A stretch of DNA of 64,000 nucleotides, taken from contig JAWWNJ010000002.1 of NCBI GenBank assembly GCA_037176885.1, positions 2,852,001-2,916,000 on the forward strand, written 5' to 3'. Shown piece after piece: positions 45,074 to 55,329 of the stretch (its first letter is position 1; every line of letters starts with the position of its first letter). The position numbers and the translations under genes were made by a program. The stretch is from Favolaschia claudopus (Eukaryota > Basidiomycota > Agaricomycetes > Agaricales > Mycenaceae). The notes below the pieces were generated by a model. The model searched no databases. It was not told where the DNA came from and saw only the letters and a program-made list of their open reading frames with translations.

Positions 45074-46432
45074 CTATAACGGCCCTACGAATTTCTGAAT
45101 GAGATTCGAAAACTCGTGCGGTCTGTCAACACTTCAATGTGAATATTGGAGCGATTTTTAGCAGAGTCTTACTTTTCCGAATGTACTACGCAGCAAAATT
45201 CAGTGAGACTTCTTTGAACGGGCGCAAAAACTCACCCCAATGAGACGTCGGCAAACTCTCAAATTCCATATGCGGGAAAAACTTCTCCGCAAGTGGACGA
45301 TTGTGTCGGTTGATGAACCTCATGAAAATTAAAAAAAGTTGTAATAGATTGACGAAGATAGATGGTTAATTTAAAACCTACTTGCTGTGCTCGCCCTTAA
45401 TGAACAAGGTTTTACCTTGCCATTGAGTTTCTTCTGGTGTGTAAGGGAAGGATCCTAATTCCTGTATAGAATCTCCCAATAGCTGAACCGGAATGCGGAA
45501 ATGCGAGGCATTCGGTTTGACGATTAAATTGGTGAGTAGAAAGGCGCAGATGTCCGGATCCTAAACGACAGAACAAAAAAAGTCAACATCGGATGCCCGA
45601 CGCACTATTCATGATCTGTAAAAATGACCTTCTCATGTTCTTGTAGAATATCAAGCGCCTCTTTCCTAGTGGAAACTTGGGCAGCTTCTATAGTCCTCAT
45701 AGCCGAGATGTATGTTTTGAATTCGCCAGAAAGTTCTCCTCGGGTAGGAGCAATGTCCACCACAACGAGTTTCGATAGTGTCGACTCTGGGAGTGCGGAG
45801 CTCAATGCCACGGTCATGGCAACTTTCCCGCCCCTGCGTAAGCTCGTGAGCTGGGCTGTGAACTTACATTTCATAGTACGAACATGGAATGGCCGATGAG
45901 GGATACATCTGTTAGTGAATGTTGACGAATGAAATGCACGACGTCCGACGCCATTGCGCTGTATGTCATCGGTCGCGCATGTCCAGAAGCGCCATGATTG
46001 CGGAGATCCTAAACCGCCGCTCAAGCTTGCCTGAAGCACAAAGGTTGTCGACATACCAAGGCATAGATTGGCCTGTTTAGGTGCCTAGCAAAACTCCGAG
46101 AGTGAGCGCCCCAGTTTCTAGCTGAACCGCTGGAATGATGATCCTCAATTTCATCTCTAGTTCTTTGGGGAGTAGCAACATACATACAATAATCCGTGCA
46201 AAATTAGCACTGCCCCGTTCGTTTTGTTGTCGTCCGATGGTATCTGTGAAGTAAAATGCAGATTTATGGGTGTCCCTGTAGTATGCAGCAATTTCGCTGC
46301 TTGATGAGAGGCTGGAATGAATGATTTTCAATATTTTTTGTTTGAACTTCGGGTGAGGAAACGCAGTGAATTACTATGCGGAGATTTGAGGGCGCTACGC
46401 GTTGAAGACACCAAGGAGCTTCTTGCAAACAT
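45074..46432 (-). CDS. IMO32: Mitochondrial alpha/beta hydrolase (Imo32/ABHD11 type)
   Basis: Nine exons (46432-46348, 46311-46188, 46129-46057, 46008-45884, 45833-45629, 45560-45382, 45318-45236, 45185-45173, 45131-45074) sum to 945 nt and give 314 residues. The start MFARSSLVSSTRSALKS is a Ser/Arg-rich mitochondrial presequence. LILHGLFGSARNW (oxyanion region), LDLRNHGASGHA, GHSMGGKVAM (nucleophile Ser, split by an intron with a GTTCGT donor) and VVDIAPTRGELS follow. The catalytic His lies in TSHWVHSENVDRPHEF, which needs the 13-nt microexon 45185-45173. The first intron is only 36 nt. A transposon stack begins 44 bp upstream of the start codon. Confidence 0.88.
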
Positions 46433-46464
46433 CTCCGTCAGGTATATTGAGGTTTTTTGCTGCT

Positions 46465-46475
46465 CGCAGTGCGCG
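46465..46475. repeat. Candidate left target-site duplication of element C (CGCAGTGCGCG)
   Basis: The same 11 bases occur in direct orientation at 57678-57688, just outside the matching end of element C. Confidence 0.45.
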
Positions 46476-46556
46476 GGATAGACCAGATGCGACAGATGAG
46501 ATGCGACACCCACTGAATTGATGCGACACACCTCATCAGGTGCGGCACACCTCATT

Positions 46557-46565
46557 CACTTTCGA
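46557..46565. repeat. Left 9-bp target-site duplication of element A (CACTTTCGA)
   Basis: Identical, in direct orientation, to 55256-55264 immediately beyond the other end of element A. Confidence 0.85.
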
Positions 46566-46813
46566 TAGTCTCGTGACCAGCCTCTCACGACATCCCAAAC
46601 TGGGAACCCTGTCGTGAGAGTCTGGAACTATCATCGGCCAGGTAACCGTACCCTTGCTCTATCACTTTTGATCTATTTTTCACACGCTAACAGGCCTCTT
46701 TCCGACTCTTCCGTGGCTCTTCGGACTTTTTCGGAGCCCTTCGGAAACCCTTCCCGCACATCCGGCGGAGGGTTCCCACGCTTTGCCTCACCTCTCGGGC
46801 GTGTTTCTCGCAT
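46566..46813 (+). repeat. Left terminal inverted repeat of element A
   Basis: 248 bp. Positions 46602-46813 match 48491-48280 and positions 46566-46601 match 55255-55220, all in inverted orientation and without a mismatch. The outer part contains an 11-bp internal palindrome pair, CTCTCACGACA...TGTCGTGAGAG, around 46582-46620. Confidence 0.92.
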
Positions 46814-46897
46814 CCTCGCGCACTGTGCATGTATTTACATACTCAATATACACATCTTTCTTTGCCCACCACCTTCTTGTGTCCTTTTCTTAGCTCT

Positions 46898-47536
46898 ATG
46901 TCTTCTCATCTCCGCTTTAAATACCAGGAGCTCGGGTCCGATGATTTTAGCAGGGAAGAAGACGGAGTCTCTACAATTGGTGGTCGTTCTAGTCCTCCTG
47001 ACCCTCGTTTGCTGGACAGGAACATCCCCTCAAATGCAATTCTCGAGGACTGGCCTTCAGATGATTCAGATGATGGAGATTATGGAGCTAATGCTCGGGC
47101 CTCTAAGCTTTCAAACGTACAGAAAACTCAGGAAGTGCTATCTGCCATTCGAAAATTGAACAGATACTCCCTTCGAATCTTTCTTGAAGAGATATTTACC
47201 TCGAAAGACAGTACAATCACCAATTTCACCCAGACATATCTAGGTCAAAATGGCTACACCCATCTTCTTGACTTGATATACACAGATAAAACCTGCCATG
47301 ATCCAACTTTGACTGGGTGGATTATATCAAAGGCTGGAGAAATTTGTGCCAAAGAGGCCACTTGCTTGACTGACACAGCTCGAAAAGGACCATTCTATGC
47401 AGAGGCACTTGCGCTACGTCTTCCATCACAGTCAGTCACAGTTGAACACTTGAAGTCTTTCTCGGTTCGTGGCCTCCTCCAAGTATACGAGCGTGTTACC
47501 CCAAATCTCATTTCGCCTCTGGCCACAGCTTCATAA
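46898..47536 (+). CDS. Truncated transposon-borne protein (N-terminal part, DUF6589-like?)
   Basis: The likely start is ATG 46898 (MSSHLRFKYQELGSDD), just inside the left repeat of element A; the open frame extends upstream to 46829. It has 212 residues: an acidic N-terminus, then EVLSAIRKLNRYSLRIFLEE, NFTQTYLGQNGYTHLL, IISKAGEICAKEATCLTD and VRGLLQVYERVTPNLI. From memory these segments resemble the start of large Agaricomycete proteins annotated DUF6589, which are about five times longer. The frame stops shortly after this region. The piece looks like the N-terminus left by an internal deletion. Low GC relative to neighbouring host genes fits a mobile origin. Confidence 0.55.
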   Translation: MSSHLRFKYQELGSDDFSREEDGVSTIGGRSSPPDPRLLDRNIPSNAILEDWPSDDSDDGDYGANARASKLSNVQKTQEVLSAIRKLNRYSLRIFLEEIFTSKDSTITNFTQTYLGQNGYTHLLDLIYTDKTCHDPTLTGWIISKAGEICAKEATCLTDTARKGPFYAEALALRLPSQSVTVEHLKSFSVRGLLQVYERVTPNLISPLATAS

Positions 47537-47613
47537 TCTTCTTCGCTGTGTTGCTCTGCATATATAAATTTTGAGGAAATGTTTCCTGTCTTGCTCCTGG
47601 ATACTCATTTAGT

Positions 47614-48195
47614 TCAACACAATCTTGTCAAGGATTGAAATTGAATAACATACAGCATCTCGCCTTCCAAACCAAGACTCGTGAAAGGGGTAATGACAAG
47701 AGAGATTCCTTCACCACGTGCAACCAAAGGTAAGGTCCAAGTAAGAGATTTCCCAGATCCAGTGGCTGATATCAAGACACAGTCGCCTCTGCCCATCAAG
47801 ACGAGATTGCAAACTTGTACTTGAAAAGAGCGAAGCTCTGCTCCTTCAGGTAAAAGTCCTGCCTCTACTGCTAGATCATTCCACTGAGAGGGATCAAGGG
47901 CTTCAGTCTTGTTCAGCGGAGTATTCTGTGACAGATTAAAGGCAGCCCGAGGGGAAGTACCAGGACTGTTCAAGGAATACGGTCTGAAAGATAAAGCTTT
48001 AGGTTGAATTTCATAGCCATTTCTATACTGTTTTTCAGATGGAGTAACAGCAAGAGGATTTCCAGGAGATGTCAAATCTGTAGAAGCATTCCGAAGACCA
48101 CTTGGGCGGCGTGGAGTAGTTGCAAAAGAAGAAGTACTTGATGCTGATGAAGACCGGGCATGGTGTGGCCTGTTTGAATGAGAATTGGTGCTCAT
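47614..48195 (-). CDS. Truncated RecQ-type helicase N-terminus
   Basis: 193 residues starting just inside the right repeat of element A and running toward the centre. A disordered Ser/Asn-rich N-terminus is followed by AELRSFQVQVCNLVLMGRGD (Q-motif-like region), the Walker A segment CVLISATGSGKSL and SLVITPFTSLGLEGEM (motif Ia region), as in RecQ-family helicases. The frame ends there. The DEAD box, the second RecA domain and the RQC region are missing, so this cannot be an active helicase. It is convergent with the other fragment, with stops 78 bp apart. Confidence 0.65.
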   Translation of the reverse strand: MSTNSHSNRPHHARSSSASSTSSFATTPRRPSGLRNASTDLTSPGNPLAVTPSEKQYRNGYEIQPKALSFRPYSLNSPGTSPRAAFNLSQNTPLNKTEALDPSQWNDLAVEAGLLPEGAELRSFQVQVCNLVLMGRGDCVLISATGSGKSLTWTLPLVARGEGISLVITPFTSLGLEGEMLYVIQFQSLTRLC

Positions 48196-48279
48196 TTGGA
48201 GGCCAAGAGACTTGGGATAGCTAAAGTCTAAAGAGAGTGTACAAAAGTAAGAGACAAGTGCTAAAACTCTGTCGCAAAC

Positions 48280-48491
48280 ATGCGAGAAACACGCCCGAGA
48301 GGTGAGGCAAAGCGTGGGAACCCTCCGCCGGATGTGCGGGAAGGGTTTCCGAAGGGCTCCGAAAAAGTCCGAAGAGCCACGGAAGAGTCGGAAAGAGGCC
48401 TGTTAGCGTGTGAAAAATAGATCAAAAGTGATAGAGCAAGGGTACGGTTACCTGGCCGATGATAGTTCCAGACTCTCACGACAGGGTTCCC
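48280..48491 (-). repeat. Right terminal inverted repeat of element A, inner 212 bp
   Basis: Inverted perfect match to 46602-46813. The outer 36 bp of this repeat were displaced to 55220-55255 by element B. Confidence 0.92.
48484..48491. repeat. Left 8-bp target-site duplication of element B (GGGTTCCC)
   Basis: Direct copy of 55212-55219. It forms part of the right inverted repeat of element A. Removing B plus one copy restores the inverted repeat exactly. Confidence 0.88.
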
Positions 48492-48539
48492 GAGAAATCG
48501 GTCATTCCGAGGGTATTCTGACGTCAGAAACCGGCCCAG

Positions 48540-50042
48540 ATGAGCCGAGGGCTTCCCGATTCGGGCGGTGATCGGGACCGAGGGTTTTACGCGCCCACAC
48601 CCGCCCTACCGCTAATTACCTCCATTCTACCGCAAACGCTCGTACTTTCGAGAGCGGGACCAAGTATTTCACTACAAACGGTCTCAAAACCTTGCGAAGC
48701 GGCTTCAAAACGGTCTATATGCGCTCAGATTCTCTGCAGAACGGCGACGCGCAAGGTAAGTAGAATACACCTACCTCTTCACCTCGCAAGACCACTGGCA
48801 AGACAAGACGAGTCCTTTGCGGTAGCAAAGTGTTGAAGCTGAAGCCGCTGCCGCTGAGGACTTGACTTGACTGTGCTGCTGTTACTTGGGCTGTTGCTTT
48901 GCTGGTCTGGACGACACCGACGACGACGAAGAACGAACGAACGACAAAGAAAATCATGGTGCATACGAAAAGGGATGTTGTCGACGTTGGACGCGCTGCT
49001 TCCCCGTGAGCTGACTAGTTGGTTGAACCCGTCAGTTGGGCGACGGGTTCGACCTTTGTCGACCTCGGCCTCGATGAGCATTGCTAGTTTGCTACCACCA
49101 AGCCGACGCGATATCTAGCTCGGAAGCGGTGATAGAGCGCTGACACGGTGTTCAGCAGCAGTGGGGGTGGTGCCGACGCGTCTTCATCGGTCGGTGGACG
49201 GCAGATACTTGAGTTTTGACGTTTGGCGGCGGGAAAGCTGGGGGCTGGTGGTCGGCGCGTTAGACAGTGAGTACAAGGTATATATGAATGGAAACATCTT
49301 CTCAGTCTCACCAGACGCGTCATTGTCGTCAGCTAGGCTCCCGCCATCGCCGCTTGCCGGAACGCAAAAACTTGAAAATTCTTTTGAAGTCGCTTTGGAA
49401 TGGTGTTGAGTGTGCTACTCGGATGCGCGAGGTAAGTAGCAGTGTCGCGCCTCTCTCAATGATTCGCTGACTGTCTACAGCAGCCCTACGCATCTGTGCC
49501 GCTCAGCGGACGACGAAATCTCGAATTTTCGATTTTGAGGTCGGTGAAGGATGGCGGTGAGTAATTGGATAGTAAATACAGGTCGTCTACTTGTCAACAA
49601 GTAATCTTTATTGAATATGCAGCCTTACTTACCGGTAGAGCGTAACGACTTGGAGACAAAGTCCGGGGAGCGCGTCAATTGTCCAGAGAGATATGTTAGT
49701 CTAGTGACACGCATAAGAGCTCAAGAAGCTTACCTCCACACATCCCGGGCTCGTGGTGAATGCTTTTTTGGCAGCACAAGTTGCAGGCCTGCTGCAATCG
49801 TGAGTTCACGACTTGCCCAGACTCGCAACTAGTGCACGACTACTAGTAGGACTTGCGACAGTCTTCAACGGCAACTGTGACGTTTTTCTCAACAGCCTGC
49901 GGTTTAAAATCTGAATTGTTTCTTTGTGTTCTTGCCTCGTTTTGTACACTGGCACTGAACTCAGAGTTGTAAGCAATATCCAAGCTTCGAAGATCGAGCG
50001 ACGAGGTAAAAACATTGATACATGGAAATATAAACTATATAA
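48540..50042. other. Left portion of element B without a confident gene
   Basis: Subterminal motifs at 48676 and 48708, then a plus-strand series that could be spliced exons (about 49165-49270, 49304-49430 ending before GTAAGT, 49482-49540). The reading contains RLPERKNLKILLKSLWNGVE. No start or family could be assigned, so a second, small transposon gene is possible but unproven. Confidence 0.35.
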
Positions 50043-53000
50043 CTAAGTACTCGTAGGTAGAGAAACAGATTCTTCACGTAGGGCATTAATGAATAGGTGC
50101 GGTTTACCCTGATATTCAACGAGTAAATCACTGGGGATATCGTCGGAGGCTGGGATGGCAAAATCAGTAAATAATCTAAACATCACGGCGCCCGTTTCTT
50201 CGTCGACAACCATGCGCTTGCCAAGGAGCTGGTAGAAGGCATCCTGTTCCAAGGTGAAGCTCTCCTGCTTCTGCCCTTCGACAACAAGATTGGTATATAA
50301 CTCGCCCACCTGAGCTAGAAAAACGCGCGGATGGAAGGAAGCGCCGTCGGTGAATATTCCCGCCGGTTGAGGCCATGGAGCAACTGGCTCTTTACTGTCC
50401 AGCTTCACCTTGAAACCATCTGAGCAATACTTGAGCTTATGATTGCTCTTGTTGCCCTCGCCGCCGGTATATTTTACGACCCTACACCGTGTACACGTTT
50501 GCGCTTTTCGCTGAAGTGTATTGCATCACATTAATTTACACAAGTTGCGAGACCCAAGACAGCGTACCTTGGGCATAGATTGAGCTGCATCCTCTGGAAC
50601 AGTGCCAGCGGTAGGAAAATAGCCGCCCGTTTCGGTTTTGATGAACGGAACAGCGAAGCAATGCTCCGTCCAGAATGAAGTCTTGCCTGATTGCGCTACC
50701 GGCCGAGGACAGATTAGCGTACCGTCCAGAATTCAGAATATAATATAACTCACAAGCGAAATTCTTGTTGGCAATACGCTGGGTAATTTTCGTTTCAATA
50801 TCACCGAGCTGCTGAACAAGAGCGCGGGGGTTCTTTGGCGCAAGAGACTGTTTGCTGGATGTCGGCAGTGTTCTGAGCTCGTTATTGTACGCAGTAGTCG
50901 CTGTGACCCATTTCTTCGGAGTCATATCTACTGCTCGCCATTGAAGCTTGCTCCGCAGTCGCATGAACAGATGCCACTCCGCCCCGTGTTGAATCGAAAG
51001 AGATTGAGGGTCGGTACCGGTCGAGGAGGCAAAAAACTGCTGAGTACGGGTCAATTTCTTCGAGCCTGTTGAGGCTGCGGGAAGAGGGAGGGGTGCAGTG
51101 AGTTGTGCGAGAGATTTGACCATCGGCGTGGACTCTGGTGATTTTGTAAGCAAAACTGGGGGGTTTGTAATGGTTTTTGCTTCGGATGCGGTCCCTGTGA
51201 AGAAAGGGTGAATCTACGATAGTTGTCAATGATATTTTTCGTTCCGATAATGCAGTTGAATCAACTCACCGGACGATCTGAGTCTTTCAATTTACGAATC
51301 TTTGTCTGCGGCACGGAAACTGAGTCCGAACTGCTTGGCTCCGGTGGGTCCTTGCGCTTCATTCCATTCGAAAGAACCACGGAGATGACTTCAAGGTCCA
51401 TGGTATGGTCGGTCTGAATATGATTAGTTAGATACATCGACAACTATGCTTTGCCGAACACATACCGTGATGGTTGGAGCGTTAGACTGTCATAAAGCTT
51501 GTGTGAGTCTGATTTATCGTCACGGTGTACAGAGAAACTAACCACAGATGACTGGGGCTGAAACTGAGCTGCATATCCCGGCGCAAGGGTGTTGTCGACA
51601 CGAGGCATTTGCTGTGCCAAGGGTTGAGCGAGCGGCTGAATATACAGAGCGGGATCCAAATTCAGCTCCTTCATTAGTTGTTCCTGTTCCTCGGCGTCAA
51701 GGGTGATCATCTCGTCGACATCCTCATCCTCCTCTTTGATAGTCAATAGACCACCAAAAGACTCGATATGCTCGGAAGTGACAACCCCGAACTTCTCTCC
51801 GCTGTCGATGTTATCGAGTCGAGGTAGAGGGCACAAAACCCCGCGCTTATCCGCTGCAACGAGGTCGTTCCAAGTTGCAGCTGTGTGGTCAACGAGAGCG
51901 ATGTGATGCGAGCCGAAAGTCGATTTGACGAATGGTTTTGACGATTTGTATTTACCCGTGAGTGCGGTCCGAATATTGCGCCGTAAGACGAAATCATGCG
52001 CGAGAGACGTTTGCGTCTCCAGCCCGCTAGCGAAGGAGCGCTGGAGAGAGTTCCACCCTTTGTGGGAACCTTCGATCCGGCTCCCATCGGATGGAATGTC
52101 CTCACGCGGTCGGGCCATACATCCTTTCCGTACGTGTTCTAATTGTGTAGCGTGGATCTATAATATACATGTTAAGAATTCAAGGCGGATCAATGAATAC
52201 CAAAGACTTACATTGGAGGCGGCAGCAGACCAGACTCCTTTCTGCGCCCACTTATTGTAAGCAGCAATAAGCCGCACTACCTGCTCTGAATGCGGCCAGT
52301 ACTGAGAAAACGTATCTTTGGTAGCACGCTCTTTGATGATGGAATCCCTGATGTCTTTCAACACCTCTGCGCGACGGGGATTCTGTGTGCCACCAAGGAC
52401 CCCGGCAGCATAACTATCAGATTGATTAGTGCCGCGTCTGGTATGGTAAAAGGTATGGCCACTGTACCGCATTAAGAAATGATGCACGTCGAGTAAAACC
52501 TTGATAGCTTCGAAAACCGTCCGAATTTTGTTGCCGAACGTGCAGCAGTTGTCAATAGTGACCATCTCCGGAGCAGGGACACCGAGCATCTCGAAACGAT
52601 CTTTGAGACCCTGCAAGAGCTCGACCATCTCGGCTGCGGCAGCAGTTTGGCAAAAGCGCTGAAGGTCTGTGAGCTGAAGCGAATATCAGCGGGAGGAACT
52701 GGAGAATTACCCAAGCGATGATCTCATTTCGTTCATTCAAAACACTAAGAATACCCCCATTCATGAGGTGCGTGCGGGCTTTTGAGGAATCTGCCACAGT
52801 TGCCTTCTTAGCCGCCTTGAAAGTATTGTCTAAATTCATACAGATTGCTATTTGAAGTCGTTAGCGCGACAAATAAAATCGAGGTAAGATTGTACCTGAC
52901 AAAGTGCGCAAATACTGGCTGCATTCCACCTCCCGAGTGCGCTTTGTAAACTCACGAAAGATATCGGATATCATGTCGTTGCTGATACATTTGTCGTTGT

Positions 53001-54043
53001 AGCCTGAACGGTCGTTTGGTGCTGAAAACGACTCGAGGGGGGTTTTAAAAGAGTGGGATTTATAGCTGTTGAGGTACGCCAAATGGCGCTTGTTGTACTC
53101 GAGAAGATGGAATTCTGAAAATTAATGTAAGGCAATGCTTCGAAGTAAAGCAATGTCAACGTACGCTTGATGTTTTCTTCGAGGCCCCCAGCAGTTGTGG
53201 AAGGTCGGAGTTCGACAATGAAGTCAAAAAGCTCCCGGGTAACACCAGAACGATAAGAGAAGTAGGGAATTCCAGCTGTGGAACGAATGAAGCTGTGGTG
53301 CGGCGAAGCGAAGATGGGACTTACGTGGTATCTTCCAGTGTTCCCAACGAGCCCAAAACACCGCGTTTGTAGTCGCAAACGACGAACAATACTTCTCTCC
53401 CTCGGCATTTCTAGCACCAACGTCCGTACCGTGTTTCCCATATTTGGCTTTGCACGGAGCACACCGGAGCTGAAATCCAAGTGCCTTCTCTTCGAAATAT
53501 AGACCGTGGATTTCTCGCGACCCGGCACCAGTCCAACTATCCCACTTGATGTCTGTAGAGTCGCACTGTGGGCATTGCGCGATGTCGTAGTAAAATGGAT
53601 GAATGATATTGATGGGCCGAATATAAAGAGATCCTGGTTCGAGCGTAGTCAATCCCCGCTTCGTGATGTCAAATAGAGTTGGTGGAAGGAACCGAGGGCC
53701 AAGTATTGGGATACCCTTGGGCAGGGGAGGGGGCCCAAAGCCATTTTTCTTGTTACCGTGCTCCGTCGTCGATTTGTAGACGAAATTGACGTATTCGACG
53801 ACTTGGGATTCCCAGGTAAGCTGCTTGGTGAGCTGGACGTCGCCAGAACGCGAACCAAGCCACGTATTGACGCGCTTTTCCGTCTGTGCGCCGGAATCGG
53901 GTAGAAGTGAATATTTATAAAGCGTATTCAATGGACGAGCTCACGGATTTCTTCCAGTCCGCCACAAACCTCTGTTGGGCTTGGGCTCCGAAATGAGAGA
54001 GCTTGAGGATTTCGAGGACAGTTGGCGGGTCGAATACGGACAT
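50043..54043 (-). CDS. Transposase-like protein of element B (DUF6729-like N-terminal region)
   Basis: Large multi-exon gene. The start is ATG 54043 (MSVFDPPTVLEILKLSHFGA). Exon 1 ends at 53945 and exon 2 starts at 53883 (TEKRVNTWLGSRSG). Early Cys pairs in AQCPQCDSTDIKWDSW and QLRCAPCKAKYGKHG probably bind zinc. GIPYFSYRSGVTRELFDFIV, FKAAKKATVADSSKARTHL and VTIDNCCTFGNKIRTVFEAI (a likely acidic residue of an RNase-H-like core) follow. KVLLDVHHFLMRYSG and HVRKGC...DGSRIEGSHKGWNSLQRSF come next, and near the C-terminus CTRCRVVKYTGGEGNKSN. Every exon join examined is GT-AG and in frame, so the gene appears intact. The family name is from memory. The DDE assignment is inference. Confidence 0.75.
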
Positions 54044-55211
54044 GAGGAAGGGCAAGAAAAAATTAGGAGAGACGTCTGAGACTTGATGACAACGGACCCC
54101 GGCAGGCAGTACGCGATCGACAAATTAGAAATACAGTTTCCTACCATGAACCTGCATCTTCTGCGCTATGAGATACTTGCTGTATTACGTTCTGGGAACC
54201 GGCAAAAGAATTGGAAGTCGGGGCTCAAGATAGGGAGCCAGCAAAAATTAACAACTCGAGTTTATTGCGGCGAGTGGTGATTCTTAGGTTTCCGGCCGGA
54301 ATATTCACGATAAAATATGGAGATTCAGACCATTGACAAGCTCAATGACTGTTAAATAGATGTATTGCTTGTATAAAACACTGTGAATCATTGAATATGT
54401 GGATTCCATTGAAGCAAGAAGAAGATAAAAACTTGCCTTCAGCTATAAATACAAGACAGACGGACGGAGAAGTCGGCGAGCCAGCAGAACGGGCAGCGAC
54501 TTGTTTGCCTTTGCAGGGACGCGTCGGCACAGGGAATGCAGCTGATATGTCCGGAGAGATACCGCACATTCTAAAAACATGCACTGAGTCACCAAAAGTT
54601 GGACAGTGAAAGAGAGACAAACGGAGGCGAAGAGCAGCGAGGTCCCTCCTAGCAGAGACTTGGTGAGTGAGCGAGGAGAAGAGAAAGAGGTTTAAATGGC
54701 TTCCAGCCGACGCGCGCGAGGCATCACCTCGCCAACTCGCCAATCTTCCCTTACGTGGAAGACTCCGGGCACTCCTTTGACATTCGCACACCACTCACTC
54801 TCCCAGCCAAGAAATGACCTACCCGGTTGGTTTGTTCCTCAATATTGAACCAGTTCAGACGCGTCGGCTCGCGTATCGACGCGCAAGATCATACGCGTAC
54901 ATGATTTACTTACTCATTCTTAAAAGTTCCAGATAGTTTTCTAAACTCATGAATTTTTGGTGCTTGGGGTTCATTCTTCATATAGGGCATAGGGCATAGG
55001 GCGGCGTGGGTTGCTGGTCGCTGGTGGGGGGTGTGGAAGAAAGTATGATTATCTGTTGTGCCAGCACGGCAGACGCGTGAGTCACAGCTTGTGACAAGAG
55101 CACCTGACAGAAAACGGTCGTTTCGGGTTTACAAACGGTCAGTCGGATTAAATCGGTCCTGGACCGTTTGCCATCAACACCGCCACTTCCTCGCAATGGA
55201 GAAGTTGCCGG
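54044..55211. other. Upstream region of the element B gene and right end of B
   Basis: It should hold the transposase promoter. A 150-codon minus-strand frame (54342-54794) has no recognisable content. A short GGCATAGGGCATAGGGC-type run is at about 54985-55002. The last 100 bp carry three subterminal AAACGGTC/GACCGTTT motifs. Confidence 0.45.
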
Positions 55212-55219
55212 GTTCCCAG
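55212..55219. repeat. Right 8-bp target-site duplication of element B (GGGTTCCC)
   Basis: Direct copy of 48484-48491. It is followed at once by the displaced outer 36 bp of the right repeat of element A. Confidence 0.88.
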
Positions 55220-55255
55220 TTTGGGATGTCGTGAGAGGCTGGTCACGAGACTACA
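55220..55255 (-). repeat. Right terminal inverted repeat of element A, displaced outer 36 bp
   Basis: Perfect inverted match to 46566-46601. It continues the 212-bp part at 48280-48491 once element B is removed. Confidence 0.92.
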
Positions 55256-55264
55256 CTTTCGACA
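55256..55264. repeat. Right 9-bp target-site duplication of element A (CACTTTCGA)
   Basis: Direct copy of 46557-46565. Confidence 0.85.
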
Positions 55265-55329
55265 CATCACGGCGGGACTGATACGGCACACCGCTCAAAT
55301 GCGACACATCACGAGTTATATGCCCGCAT

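Larger units (their letters stand above)
48492..55211. mobile_element. Element B: 6.72-kb DNA transposon with 8-bp target duplication
   Basis: Its boundaries are set to the base by the interrupted repeat of element A and by the GGGTTCCC duplication. The ends are only weakly inverted (13 of the first 21 bases match, including CATT.CGAGG at the same offset on both sides). AAACGGTC occurs at 48676, 48708, 55112 and 55133, with its complement at 55162: five copies, all subterminal. The 8-bp duplication fits hAT- or Zisupton-like cut-and-paste elements. It carries one large minus-strand transposase-like gene (50043-54043). It is the youngest of the three nested elements. Confidence 0.85.
46566..55255. 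mobile_element. Element A: TIR transposon with 248-bp inverted repeats, interrupted by element B
   Basis: The left inverted repeat is 46566-46813. The right one is 48280-48491 continued at 55220-55255, with element B plus one 8-bp duplication between. Compared by eye base by base, the 248-bp repeats are identical. The element begins TAGTCTCGTGACC and is flanked by the 9-bp duplication CACTTTCGA, the length typical of Mutator-like elements. Without B it is about 1.96 kb and encodes the N-terminal parts of two convergent proteins. This suggests an internally deleted, non-autonomous copy of a larger element. The perfect repeats indicate recent movement. Confidence 0.85.

Noticed and set aside
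46602..46609. GGGAACCC at the left repeat of element A as a target duplication for a 1.9-kb element ending at 48491
   Set aside because: It is inverted, not direct, relative to 48484-48491. The extended 248-bp repeat and CACTTTCGA show the true ends lie further out.
46614..47159. Open frame MRVWNYHRPGNRTLALS... also present inverted at 48261-48479
   Set aside because: It lies in the 248-bp terminal inverted repeats of element A. The duplicated 'protein' is a by-product of the repeat.
54342..54794. 150-codon minus-strand frame upstream of the element B transposase
   Set aside because: Low-complexity, no domain, and lies in the expected promoter of the transposon gene.
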